Origin: Opitutia bacterium
GTDB lineage: Bacteria; Verrucomicrobiota; Verrucomicrobiia; Opitutales; Coraliomargaritaceae
DNA length: 36,871 nt
Assembly: GCA_002862945.1 (NCBI GenBank)
Contig: PKCJ01000097.1
Location: 1 to 36,871, forward strand
Direction of reading: 5' to 3'
The notes beneath the pieces were generated by a model. That model was not told the DNA's origin. It made no database searches and worked only from the letters and a program-made list of their open reading frames with translations. The translations under genes were made by a program, and so were the position numbers. Of the stretch, positions 9,839-19,441 are shown one piece after another; within the stretch, counting starts at the first letter, position 1; every line of letters begins with the position of its first letter.

Positions 9839-10963
9839 GTGTCCGAAATCCCCATACAGCCTTTACCGACCAACTTATTTGCACCGAATGATCGTGAGTC
9901 TCGCTGGGTGACTCTATTGGCCTTTTTAGCGACTATTTTCGTACATCTTGGCGTCATTCTAGTCATTCCTGATGAACTGATGCCGCAGAATAAAAGTGAC
10001 ACTAGTCAAGCGCAGAAGGAGGCAGAAATCTATGAAATCAGTCTAGTTGATCCAGTGGATGCACGATTTGTAGAGGCCAGTCCCGAGGCTCCTGAGAACG
10101 AGCCTGATCGAAGGGATCAATATTCCTACCGTGCGCAGCAGGCAGCTGATAATAGTCCGCTTATCGATGCCGCAAATAAGCCCAAGGTTGATGGTGAGGA
10201 AGATTCGCAGAAGATTCTTCAAGGTAGCCTACAACAAACACCGCCCCTCGAGCCTGGCGTTTATGCACCTGCCTCACGTCCTGGTGAAAGAGATGGTGAA
10301 CAAGGAGGTGAACTTGGCGCGCCCGATGAACTTGTACTGCCCCAGCTTGCGAAGCCCATACCTGCGCCTAATTTTATTCAACAGGATCCTGCCTCTGACC
10401 TAGGTCCCGGTAGTCGCGTTGACCTCGTGGGCGAAGCACCTGAAGTCTTCGAAGTCCCCGATCTAGATGCCCCGATCAATGTCTATCGCCCGCAGTCTGT
10501 GGCTGAGCAGGAGCAAAAAGTCGGTGATAGCGCAGGTGGCACACTCGAAGCGCAACCCACTCCACGGGCGAGGCCGCGACTCGCGCCTGAACTTATGGTA
10601 GGACCACTCATGCGCTCGCATGGTTCGACCAGTCGCCGTGGGTCACTTGCCATTGATGCGACTTTTAGCGAGTTTGGCGAGTATGAACAGCAATTCTACG
10701 CTGCCGTCCAGACAGGGTGGTATCAAGAAATTGATTTCTTCCAGCCGATTGATACGTCAACACGCGTACAAGTGCGCTTTACTTTACACGCAGATGGTCG
10801 TGTTGAAAACGTCAAGTCTGTGCAGACGTCTGCCAGTGAAATAGCTACCTTTATTTGTGAAACTGCGATTACTAAGAGATCCCCTTTTCGACCCTGGACG
10901 AAGGAAATGGTTCAAGTTTTTGGACAACAGCGCACGCTCCATGTAGTTTTTCACTACCGTTGA
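9839..10963 (+). CDS. TonB/TolA-like envelope-spanning protein
   Basis: The start is GTG, 24 bp after maf. The protein has a short cytoplasmic N-terminus, one membrane helix at about 24-44 (WVTLLAFLATIFVHLGVILV), a long acidic, proline-rich linker (about 55-265) and a compact C-terminal domain (about 275-374) with VRFTLHADGRVENVKSV and SPFRPWTKEMVQ. This is the TonB/TolA plan: an inner-membrane anchor, a periplasm-spanning arm and a C-terminal domain that contacts an outer-membrane partner. No ExbB/ExbD or TolQ/TolR genes are adjacent. It could serve the TonB receptor at 28.2-30.3 kb, but nothing in the sequence proves this. Confidence 0.7.
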   Translation: MSEIPIQPLPTNLFAPNDRESRWVTLLAFLATIFVHLGVILVIPDELMPQNKSDTSQAQKEAEIYEISLVDPVDARFVEASPEAPENEPDRRDQYSYRAQQAADNSPLIDAANKPKVDGEEDSQKILQGSLQQTPPLEPGVYAPASRPGERDGEQGGELGAPDELVLPQLAKPIPAPNFIQQDPASDLGPGSRVDLVGEAPEVFEVPDLDAPINVYRPQSVAEQEQKVGDSAGGTLEAQPTPRARPRLAPELMVGPLMRSHGSTSRRGSLAIDATFSEFGEYEQQFYAAVQTGWYQEIDFFQPIDTSTRVQVRFTLHADGRVENVKSVQTSASEIATFICETAITKRSPFRPWTKEMVQVFGQQRTLHVVFHYR

Positions 10964-11070
10964 GGGTGTGACTAAGTTTCGTCAATTAAAGCAGTCGTGT
11001 ATTTCTAATTTCTTTGATTCTTTATTGAGGCTTTCGTCAAAACATCAATCATCTTAGTTGAAACTAAGGA

Positions 11071-11907
11071 ATGTTAGACCCCGAGGACACACCGATCGAT
11101 CAATTACCTCTTAATGCGGGAGTGCATTTACTTGCGTATAACGAGGACGGGCTTGTTGCTCTGGAAAAGCCATTTGGCGCACTTTCACACCCAAATGTAT
11201 CGGGAGATAATCGGCGCTCCTTACTTGTAGCTGACTACGATTTTGAGGAGGAATGTTATTATTGGACAGATGATACCGGTGTGTCTCGTCGAGCTTGGCT
11301 CATCAATCGCTTAGATTCACCAACTTCAGGAGTCATCCTGCTTGGATTGAACCTTGGGATCAGTCAAGCGATCAAGAAAGAATTTGCGACGCATCACGTG
11401 ACGAAGATTTATTACGCGCTTGTCCGTGGTACACCCAAGACACCCGTAGGTGAATGGGCCGACAATCTGAAGAAAGATGTGCGTCGAGGTAATCGCCTTG
11501 TTAAGCGAGGGCAGGTCGTCTCCGCTAAAACTCGCTATCAAACAGTCAACTCGCCTACTGGAGGTTTTCCGATCACACTGATTAAGTTGCTGCCTCTTAC
11601 CGGTCGCACGCATCAGTTGCGTGTTCAGTGTAAAATGCATGGCTTGCCGATCGTCGGTGATCGCACCTATGGTAACTTTAGTTTTAACAAGGAAGTAGCG
11701 ATGCGGACTGAGAAAAAGCGGATGATGCTACATTCTAGTGAGACTATTGTGAATTACAGTTTTAAGGGGCAGGTGCGTCAGTTTAAGGCCACGTCTGAGT
11801 TACCAGAAGATTTTCAATCGGTCCTAAACTATCGACCGGGGCTTGACCGAACGCAGCTGAAGCAAAAGCGAAGTGCTCCACTTGCGGGGCGGCGTTTTAA
11901 GTCTTAG
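11071..11907 (+). CDS. RluA-family RNA pseudouridine synthase
   Basis: The enzyme should isomerise uridine to pseudouridine in rRNA or tRNA. The catalytic motif is INRLDSPTSGVILLG with Asp82, so the usual H before RLD is N. The LLPLTGRTHQLRVQCKMHGLPIVGDRTYG segment (quoted in parts: TGRTHQLRVQ, GLPIVGDRTYG) is diagnostic of the RluA class. There is no N-terminal S4 domain, placing it nearer RluA/TruC-type enzymes than RluC/RluD. The length is 278 residues. The exact target site cannot be read from sequence. Confidence 0.88.
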   Translation: MLDPEDTPIDQLPLNAGVHLLAYNEDGLVALEKPFGALSHPNVSGDNRRSLLVADYDFEEECYYWTDDTGVSRRAWLINRLDSPTSGVILLGLNLGISQAIKKEFATHHVTKIYYALVRGTPKTPVGEWADNLKKDVRRGNRLVKRGQVVSAKTRYQTVNSPTGGFPITLIKLLPLTGRTHQLRVQCKMHGLPIVGDRTYGNFSFNKEVAMRTEKKRMMLHSSETIVNYSFKGQVRQFKATSELPEDFQSVLNYRPGLDRTQLKQKRSAPLAGRRFKS

Positions 11908-12035
11908 TTGTTAGATTCTATAAACGCGGCTTACATTTTTTATGACGATTGATCACCGACTCAATAGGCTGTGATTTACATTGCGGAACAGGCGGTGCTT
12001 CCATGCCTTAGCACGCATGGGTGGGATACCGCAAG

Positions 12036-12067
12036 AAAAGCCCTTCCGGTTTCTCGGAAGGGCTTTT
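12036..12067 (-). terminator. Intrinsic terminator after typA
   Basis: A perfect 12-bp stem (AAAAGCCCTTCC pairing with GGAAGGGCTTTT) encloses an 8-base loop, 23 bp past the typA stop codon. The stem is flanked by A/T runs on both sides, so it may also stop rightward transcripts from the pseudouridine synthase gene. Confidence 0.88.
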
Positions 12068-12090
12068 AATTTAGATTATTTTGAAGAACT

Positions 12091-13926
12091 TTACGACTTT
12101 GCAGCTTTGGCTGCTTTGCGGCGCTTGTTTTCGTCGAGTTCGCGTTTGCGCATTCGCAGGAACTGCGGGGTGACTTCGACTAGCTCGTCGGGGCCTATGT
12201 ATTCGATTGCTCGCTCGAGTGAGAACTTGACTGGGGGGGAGAGTTGGATGCTCTTATCGGTGCCTGAGGAACGCATGTTATCGAGCTGCTTGGTTTTGGC
12301 TGGATTGACGGGCATATCTTCGGTGCGGGGATTTTCGCCGACAATCATACCCGCGTAAACTTCTTCACTGGGGCCGATGAAGAGCTTGCCACGGCTCTGT
12401 ATCATTTCCAGCGCGTAGGGCATTGACTTGCCTTGCTCCATGCTCACGAGCGTGCCAGTGAGACGAGTAACGATTTGACCACAATGTGGGCGATATTCTA
12501 AAAAGGAGTGACTCATCACACCGTGGCCAGAGGTCATCGTAACGAGGTCACTTTCAAAGCCGATTAGTCCACGAGTGGGCACTTCAGCTTCGACGGTGAC
12601 GCCAGAGTTGTGGTGCTCCATGTTGGTGACTTTACCTTTACGTTTGGCGAGATTTTCCATCACGCTACCGAGTTGTTCCTCCGGGACTTCAACCCAAACT
12701 TGTTCAAAGGGCTCGCAGCGAGTGCCGTCAATTTCCTTGTAGAGAACGGTCGGGCGTGAGACGAGAATCTCGAAGCCTTCGCGGCGCATCGTTTCTGCGA
12801 GCACGGCGATCTGCATAGCACCACGTGCGTTGACTAGGAAGCGTGTGCCCTCGTCGGTATCCTCGATGCTAATGGAGATGTTGGATTGCGTCTCTCGGAT
12901 GAGGCGCTCACGAATTTGGCGTGAAGTGACTTTCTTGCCATCTTTACCGCCGAGTGGACCGTTGTTGACAGAAAACTCCATCTGCACGGTCGCGGGGTCG
13001 ATTTCGACGAAGGAGAGGGCTTGCGCTTCCTTCGAGGCAGCGAGGGTATCACCAATATCGACATCGTCAAAGCCGGCGAGGCCAACGATATCACCAGCGA
13101 CTGCACTGGTTACATCGTCGGTATCACCTGCACCTGAGAAGCTCTTCATTTTAGTAACTTTAACGCGGTCAATCTTGCCGCTTTTACGGTGTGTGAAAAT
13201 AGTCTGCCCGACTTTCACCTCGCCAGAAAGGACCCGCCCGATGGCCATACGACCTACGTAGTCATCCCAGTCGATGTTACTGGCTAACATGCGGAATTCG
13301 CCTTCTTCGATGACTGGTGCTGGAATACGGGAGACGATCGTCTCGAAAAGATCCTGCATGTTTTTGCGAGGACCGTCGACTTCGAGGTCAGCGAAACCCA
13401 TCTTTGCCGAGGCATAGAGGAATGGGGCGTTGAATTGATCTTCATCGGCGTCGAGGTCGAGGAAGAGTTCGAGTACCTTATCGTGGACCCATTCCGGGCG
13501 TGAAGTATCACGATCAACTTTGTTAACTACGCAAATGGTCTTAAGCCCTTGGTCGAGTGCTTTGCGAAGCACCCATCGAGTCTGTGCTTGTGGGCCACCG
13601 ACGGCATCAGTTAGCAGCAGCACACCATCGACCATCTTCATGACTCTCTCCACCTCGGCACCAAAATCGGCGTGACCTGGTGTGTCGACGATGTTGATGG
13701 TATATTCTTCACCACACTTTGGGTTGACCCACTTAACCGCAAGATTCTTAGCCTTAATAGTAATGCCTTTTTCACGTTCTAGATCCATCGAGTCCATCGC
13801 GCGCTCTTGCACTTTTTGGTTCTCACGGTAGGCACCACTTTGCTGAAGCAGACAGTCTACCAGAGTAGTCTTACCGTGGTCAACGTGGGCGATGATAGCG
13901 ATATTACGGATGTTTTTGGCGTTCAT
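12091..13926 (-). CDS. typA: Translational GTPase TypA/BipA
   Basis: TypA is a ribosome-binding GTPase of the EF-G family, linked to stress and cold adaptation and to large-subunit assembly. The G1 loop AHVDHGKTT is at 13-21, the switch-I region EREKGITIKAKN at 50-61, DTPGHADF at 81-88 and NKVD at 135-138. The C-terminal part has the family signature around VPTRGLIGFESDLVTMT. The 611-residue length is normal. An intrinsic terminator hairpin ends only 35 bp upstream of its start, which may matter for control (see findings). Its own terminator is at 12036-12067. Confidence 0.96.
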   Translation of the reverse strand: MNAKNIRNIAIIAHVDHGKTTLVDCLLQQSGAYRENQKVQERAMDSMDLEREKGITIKAKNLAVKWVNPKCGEEYTINIVDTPGHADFGAEVERVMKMVDGVLLLTDAVGGPQAQTRWVLRKALDQGLKTICVVNKVDRDTSRPEWVHDKVLELFLDLDADEDQFNAPFLYASAKMGFADLEVDGPRKNMQDLFETIVSRIPAPVIEEGEFRMLASNIDWDDYVGRMAIGRVLSGEVKVGQTIFTHRKSGKIDRVKVTKMKSFSGAGDTDDVTSAVAGDIVGLAGFDDVDIGDTLAASKEAQALSFVEIDPATVQMEFSVNNGPLGGKDGKKVTSRQIRERLIRETQSNISISIEDTDEGTRFLVNARGAMQIAVLAETMRREGFEILVSRPTVLYKEIDGTRCEPFEQVWVEVPEEQLGSVMENLAKRKGKVTNMEHHNSGVTVEAEVPTRGLIGFESDLVTMTSGHGVMSHSFLEYRPHCGQIVTRLTGTLVSMEQGKSMPYALEMIQSRGKLFIGPSEEVYAGMIVGENPRTEDMPVNPAKTKQLDNMRSSGTDKSIQLSPPVKFSLERAIEYIGPDELVEVTPQFLRMRKRELDENKRRKAAKAAKS

Positions 13927-13948
13927 AGAAAGGAAGCGAGCTCCAATT

Positions 13949-13983
13949 AAAAATAGAAAACCCGCCGAGGTAGATTCGGCGGG
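13949..13983 (-). terminator. Intrinsic terminator between ligA and typA, inside the probable typA leader
   Basis: On the minus strand an 8-bp G+C-rich stem CCCGCCGA / TCGGCGGG with a 7-base loop is followed by TTTTCTATTTTT, the full hallmark of Rho-independent termination. It lies about 175 bp after ligA and 23-57 bp before the typA start. There is no room for a normal typA promoter downstream of it, so it may act as an attenuator as well as the ligA terminator. Confidence 0.82.
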
Positions 13984-14157
13984 GACATTGAAGAGCGGGA
14001 TAGATGTCAGCCTAGCCTACGAAGTCAATGGAAATAGAGTGAGGCGCTTCCCGCGCTCAGAAATACCTATTTGATGAGGAAGGCAGGATGTGAGAACGAT
14101 TAACTTACCATAGAGTCCGCTCATTAATTTTAAGTGAGGTCTAGAATCTTACCATTC

Positions 14158-16155
<1,998 letters not shown>

Positions 16156-16335
16156 CTAGTGAAACCTTGAATGGACAGGTGTAAAACGATGAATTGTTGG
16201 GGGTTTACTTTTAGGCGGTATCGAATCTCACTGTGCTTGAGCATCGTTATTAGATCAAGCTTCGCTAGCCCAATTCAGTCGTTTTTCTCCTTTCGCCTAA
16301 GCCAGGGTTCCTATCCCATTATTGCTGAGTGGATA

Positions 16336-16374
16336 TTAAAAAACCTCCGGAACGTCTCTTGCCGAAGGTTTTAA
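16336..16374 (-). terminator. Intrinsic terminator after tRNA-Glu
   Basis: On the minus strand AAAACCTTCGG pairs with CCGGAGGTTTT (one mismatch) around an ~11-base loop and runs into TTTTTTAATAT. It begins just 3 bp after the encoded CCA of the tRNA, so it ends the tRNA transcript. Confidence 0.78.
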
Positions 16375-16376
16375 AA

Positions 16377-16454
16377 TGGCCTCCCGTAGGGGATTCGAAC
16401 CCCTGTTGCCTGGATGAAAACCAGGTGTCCTAGACCGGGCTAGACGAACGGGAG
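16377..16454 (-). tRNA. tRNA-Glu (anticodon UUC)
   Basis: The minus strand folds as a complete cloverleaf. A 7-bp acceptor pairs CTCCCGT with ACGGGAG, the anticodon stem CCTGG/CCAGG encloses TTTTCAT (anticodon TTC), and the T arm reads AGGGGTTCGAATCCCCT. The discriminator G is followed by CCA, which is encoded in the DNA. The D-arm sequence GTCTAG...CTAGGAC is typical of bacterial tRNA-Glu. It has its own candidate promoter upstream and a terminator directly downstream, so it is probably a single-gene unit between ligA and purC. Confidence 0.97.
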
Positions 16455-16470
16455 ATAGAAGGAATCAGGG

Positions 16471-16498
16471 AAGCTACGTTTCGACTAAGCCTCTGCAA
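16471..16498 (-). promoter_or_regulatory. Candidate promoter of tRNA-Glu
   Basis: On the minus strand TTGCAG (16498-16493), a 16-bp spacer and TAGCTT (16476-16471) sit about 16 bp before the tRNA 5' end. The -10 box is weak; the position supports the call. Confidence 0.4.
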
Positions 16499-16584
16499 GC
16501 CCTTTTTTAAGAAAACGCTACTTTTTAGCCCCAAGCCTCTAAAATCCATTTGCGCAGAGCACCCATGTTATTCATCTAGATTGC

Positions 16585-17502
16585 ATGGCTGTTTTTCATT
16601 TACCATTTCCTATGCCTAAGCAAGCGCTCCGGAAGGTGGAGAGCTTACCCTATCCCCTCGTTGCCAGAGGCAAAGTGCGCGAGGTCTTCGATATGGGCGA
16701 CGCACTTTTGATGGTGGCGACTGACCGCGTTTCAGCCTTCGACGTTGTGATGCAAGAGGGCTTAGCGGGGAAGGGTATCCTACTTACGCAGATCAGCCTT
16801 TATTGGTTCGCACAAGCGGGCGCTATCACACCACATCATCTGGTGGACGACCACGCGGCGAGAATTGTGGCGCTGGGCAAGGACTACCCAGAGCTCCAAC
16901 ATCGCAGTATGATCGTGAAAAAGTTAACTCCACTGCCAATTGAAGCGGTGGTGCGTGGCTACCTTTCTGGTTCTGGTTGGAGGGCCTATCAGCAATCAGG
17001 TAAACTCTTTGAATATGACCTGACAGAAGATTTGCTGGAGAGCAGTCAGTTGCCAAAACCTTTGTTTACACCAACGACTAAAGCGGCTAGTGGCCATGAT
17101 ATGCCCTTAGATTGTATTGATGCGGCCAAGCTAATTGGCGAAGATCTCTTTCAGCGGGTGCATGAACTGAGTATCAAGCTTTACCAGATGGGTGTGGAGC
17201 GTGCGGACGCTTCGGGCATTATCCTAGCTGATACGAAATTTGAGTTCGGCACAGATGCGGAGGGGCAGCTTTACTTGATCGACGAAATTCTGACGCCTGA
17301 CTCGTCCCGCTACTGGCCGAAGGACAACTATTCGCCAGGAGGTGCACAACCTTCCTATGATAAGCAATTTGTGCGCGACTATCTTGAGTCTCTGGATTGG
17401 GATAAAGCACCGCCTGCTCCTGCACTGCCCGCAGAGGTGCTCGCGGGCACTTTGGATCGTTATGTTGGGGCCTATGTGAAGATCGTCGACGGCATCGATT
17501 AG
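16585..17502 (+). CDS. purC: Phosphoribosylaminoimidazole-succinocarboxamide (SAICAR) synthase
   Basis: PurC condenses CAIR with aspartate using ATP in de novo purine synthesis. The protein has the ATP-binding start ARGKVREVF at 27-35 and ATDRVSAFDVVM at 45-56, followed by EAVVRGYLSGSGWRAYQQSG, ILADTKFEFG and the LIDEILTPDSSRYWP signature with substrate contacts. The 305-residue length fits the longer (yeast-like) PurC class. ATG at 16612 (residue 10) is an alternative start, since the family similarity begins only after it. It stands alone, with no other purine gene nearby. Confidence 0.95.
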   Translation: MAVFHLPFPMPKQALRKVESLPYPLVARGKVREVFDMGDALLMVATDRVSAFDVVMQEGLAGKGILLTQISLYWFAQAGAITPHHLVDDHAARIVALGKDYPELQHRSMIVKKLTPLPIEAVVRGYLSGSGWRAYQQSGKLFEYDLTEDLLESSQLPKPLFTPTTKAASGHDMPLDCIDAAKLIGEDLFQRVHELSIKLYQMGVERADASGIILADTKFEFGTDAEGQLYLIDEILTPDSSRYWPKDNYSPGGAQPSYDKQFVRDYLESLDWDKAPPAPALPAEVLAGTLDRYVGAYVKIVDGID

Positions 17503-17577
17503 GAAGTGGTTATAATAATTTTCTTATGTTAAAAGACCATCAACTCGGAACTCTCTGCTCATAATTAGGAAAGCAAT

Positions 17578-18036
17578 ATGCCTATTTGGTTCATTGAATT
17601 GTTCGGAGCGAGTGATTTGCATGCCACGTTCATGACCATCACGCTGATGACGGCTCCATTCTGGATCGCGATGATTGGGTTTCCCAGTGCGCCTTATTTA
17701 CGGTATGTCGCACAGCCTTGGCTGGTAGTGCCGCTATTTACGGTGATACTCCTATCGTTAATCTGGAAGTTATACCATATGGCGTCTTTGCCTGAGATCA
17801 AATCAATCGCGGACTACGAATCCGTGCGTAATTTCGTCAATCACCCGATTTCCTTTTTGATTCTTTTTTGTAATCTGCAGATTATTAATTTGTTTATGGG
17901 AGTCATGATTTATCAAAAAGCGATGCGTAGCGGATTCCGTGCGCCGGTTGAGTTAACACTCTGCTGGTTTTTAGGTGCGCTTGCCTTAATCCCATTTGGG
18001 ATACGTTTAATCGTCAGGAGGCAGACTGCAGTATGA
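17578..18036 (+). CDS. Four-helix membrane protein resembling the ABA4-like family
   Basis: This is a 152-residue integral membrane protein with four predicted helices (about 15-35, 47-67, 90-115 and 123-145). The second half, with FVNHPISFLILFCNLQIINLFMGVMIY and a closing ...ALIPFGIRL, follows the pattern of ABA4-like/DUF4281 proteins, whose plant member acts in neoxanthin synthesis; the bacterial role is unknown. A Shine-Dalgarno AGGAAA precedes the start by about 6 bp. The stop overlaps the next gene's start (ATGA), so the two are translationally coupled. The family call is by eye and moderate. Confidence 0.6.
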   Translation: MPIWFIELFGASDLHATFMTITLMTAPFWIAMIGFPSAPYLRYVAQPWLVVPLFTVILLSLIWKLYHMASLPEIKSIADYESVRNFVNHPISFLILFCNLQIINLFMGVMIYQKAMRSGFRAPVELTLCWFLGALALIPFGIRLIVRRQTAV

Positions 18037-19160
18037 CTACGGGATTTATAGAACTCGGGATGATAGATGTGGCCTCGCGTTCACGTAGCGGATTTATCTT
18101 TAAGACAGCACTCTGGCTTGGTCTGGCGATTGTGTCCTATGTGATCGCTCGTAATTATTTCTACGTGCAGGACGGTATGCTCGATCCCAATTTTACGATC
18201 ATTCATCGAGCCTATAATTTTAATTTGATGGAACTGCCACTGATTTTACTTGGCGTGGCGCTACTCTGTTTAGGCTTGGCCGTGACTTGGGCGAGCTCGC
18301 GCAGGTCGCTGATATGTGTAGCGGGCATCTATGCCTTTCTTGGGCTAGATCTCTTCGCTCTGCGATATTATGTGACCCACGTGGAGCCCGAGCGTCTTGT
18401 CATACGACATATACGTTTAGAAACGCCTAAATTGGATCAGCCCGTTCGTATTTTGCACATCGCCGATATTCAGGCCGGGGCAATTGAGGATTACCAAAAT
18501 GAGATCTTTGAGCGCATAGAGTCATTGCAGCTAGACATCATCATTAACACAGGCGACTTTCTTCAAGTCGTCGCACCCGCAACTTTTGAGAGTGAGTGGG
18601 CTAAGCTACATGCACTCATCAAACGAGTGAATCCGCGTCTTGGCACTTACGCTGTTTTTGGGGATACGGAACGAGAGCTCTATCGTTATAAAGCAGATGC
18701 GCTGAAGCCCTTGGTCATGCTTTCGTCGCGCGATCAACGAATCGAGGTTGGCGCAGGTGCGCTCAATCTTCATGGCCTGAGCCTCTATCAATCGAAGTCG
18801 GCTGAATGGGCAATGCGCTCGATCGATCAGTGGTTAGAGCAGTCTGACCCAAATGATTTCCGTATTTTGTTAGGCCATTCGCCAAACTATGCCTTGGCGG
18901 TGGCGGAATCACCCATCGACCTCTGCCTCGCAGGGCACACGCATGGAGGGCAAGTCAATCTACCCTTTTTCGGTCCCTTGGTGATTGATAGTGAAGTACC
19001 AGCGGAATGGGCAAAGGGCTTCCGACGTGTAGGAATTCCTTATCTCAATGTGTCCGCTGGTGCCGGTTCAAATCGACGACATGGACTGCCTCCACTACGG
19101 TTTAATTGTCCAAGCGAAATGACGATGATTGAGTTAGTGCCGATGCGGCCAATTTTGTGA
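18033..19160 (+). CDS. Membrane-anchored calcineurin-like metallophosphoesterase with variant metal ligands
   Basis: Three N-terminal helices (about 22-40, 66-86 and 91-112) precede a metallophosphoesterase domain. LHIADIQAG (141-149), INTGDFL (171-177), YAVFGDTERE, LLGHSPNYA with H282 and AGHTHGGQVNLP (300-311) are the five family motifs in order, and overall it resembles YkuE-like enzymes. Two blocks depart from the canonical pattern: the first is D-x-Q instead of D-x-H (Q147), and the third is G-D-T-E instead of G-N-H-E/D. The histidine of GHTHGG is kept. The product could bind one metal differently or be inactive. An AGGAGG Shine-Dalgarno lies within the previous gene, and the start overlaps its stop. 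The substrate is unknown. Confidence 0.82.
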   Translation: MTTGFIELGMIDVASRSRSGFIFKTALWLGLAIVSYVIARNYFYVQDGMLDPNFTIIHRAYNFNLMELPLILLGVALLCLGLAVTWASSRRSLICVAGIYAFLGLDLFALRYYVTHVEPERLVIRHIRLETPKLDQPVRILHIADIQAGAIEDYQNEIFERIESLQLDIIINTGDFLQVVAPATFESEWAKLHALIKRVNPRLGTYAVFGDTERELYRYKADALKPLVMLSSRDQRIEVGAGALNLHGLSLYQSKSAEWAMRSIDQWLEQSDPNDFRILLGHSPNYALAVAESPIDLCLAGHTHGGQVNLPFFGPLVIDSEVPAEWAKGFRRVGIPYLNVSAGAGSNRRHGLPPLRFNCPSEMTMIELVPMRPIL

Positions 19161-19165
19161 AACTC

Positions 19166-19429
19166 GGCGATAATCGGGCAATAATTTGGCATTAACCCCT
19201 GGAGCCCCATAAACACTGGGCAAAATGGTGGAGGTGGCGGGAGTCGAAATCGCACCCTGAAAAATATGGGGATCTGTAAGTATATTTACTACAGTGCATT
19301 ATAAGTGTGCTGATTTTCTACCTTACAATATAAGAGGTCATAAAAGCTCATAATAGGTCAGGAAGTTCGTAGGAATTTGGAGGAATTTAGAGTAGGGGGT
19401 GGGGTTTGCTTGGCTGCTCTCTTGATGAT
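19166..19429. repeat. R1: attachment-site-like direct repeat, copy 1
   Basis: R1 matches R2 over its whole ~265-bp length. The first ~100 bp differ at only about six positions by eye, and the right end is also well kept. It contains three GGCAATA-like units at 19166, 19177 and 19188 (11-bp spacing), then a tRNA-like 3' end on the minus strand at 19224-19257 (T-loop TTCGACT, acceptor CACCTCC, then ACCA). Two copies of AGGAATTT lie near 19371-19388. In this copy the T-stem is degenerate (GCGAT against CCCGC). It starts 5 bp after the metallophosphoesterase stop. Confidence 0.85.
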
Positions 19430-19441
19430 AAAATGGAAGCT

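Noticed and set aside
11302-11325. N instead of H before RLD in the pseudouridine synthase
   Set aside because: The catalytic Asp and the rest of the motif are kept; the preceding residue varies within the family, so this is not evidence of inactivity.
19040-19255. Antisense reading frame with a proline run (RFRLPPPPPFCPV), also at 23197-23457
   Set aside because: Both frames arise from the same repeated DNA in R1 and R2 read backwards, overlap real genes and have no protein features. The similarity is explained by the repeat.
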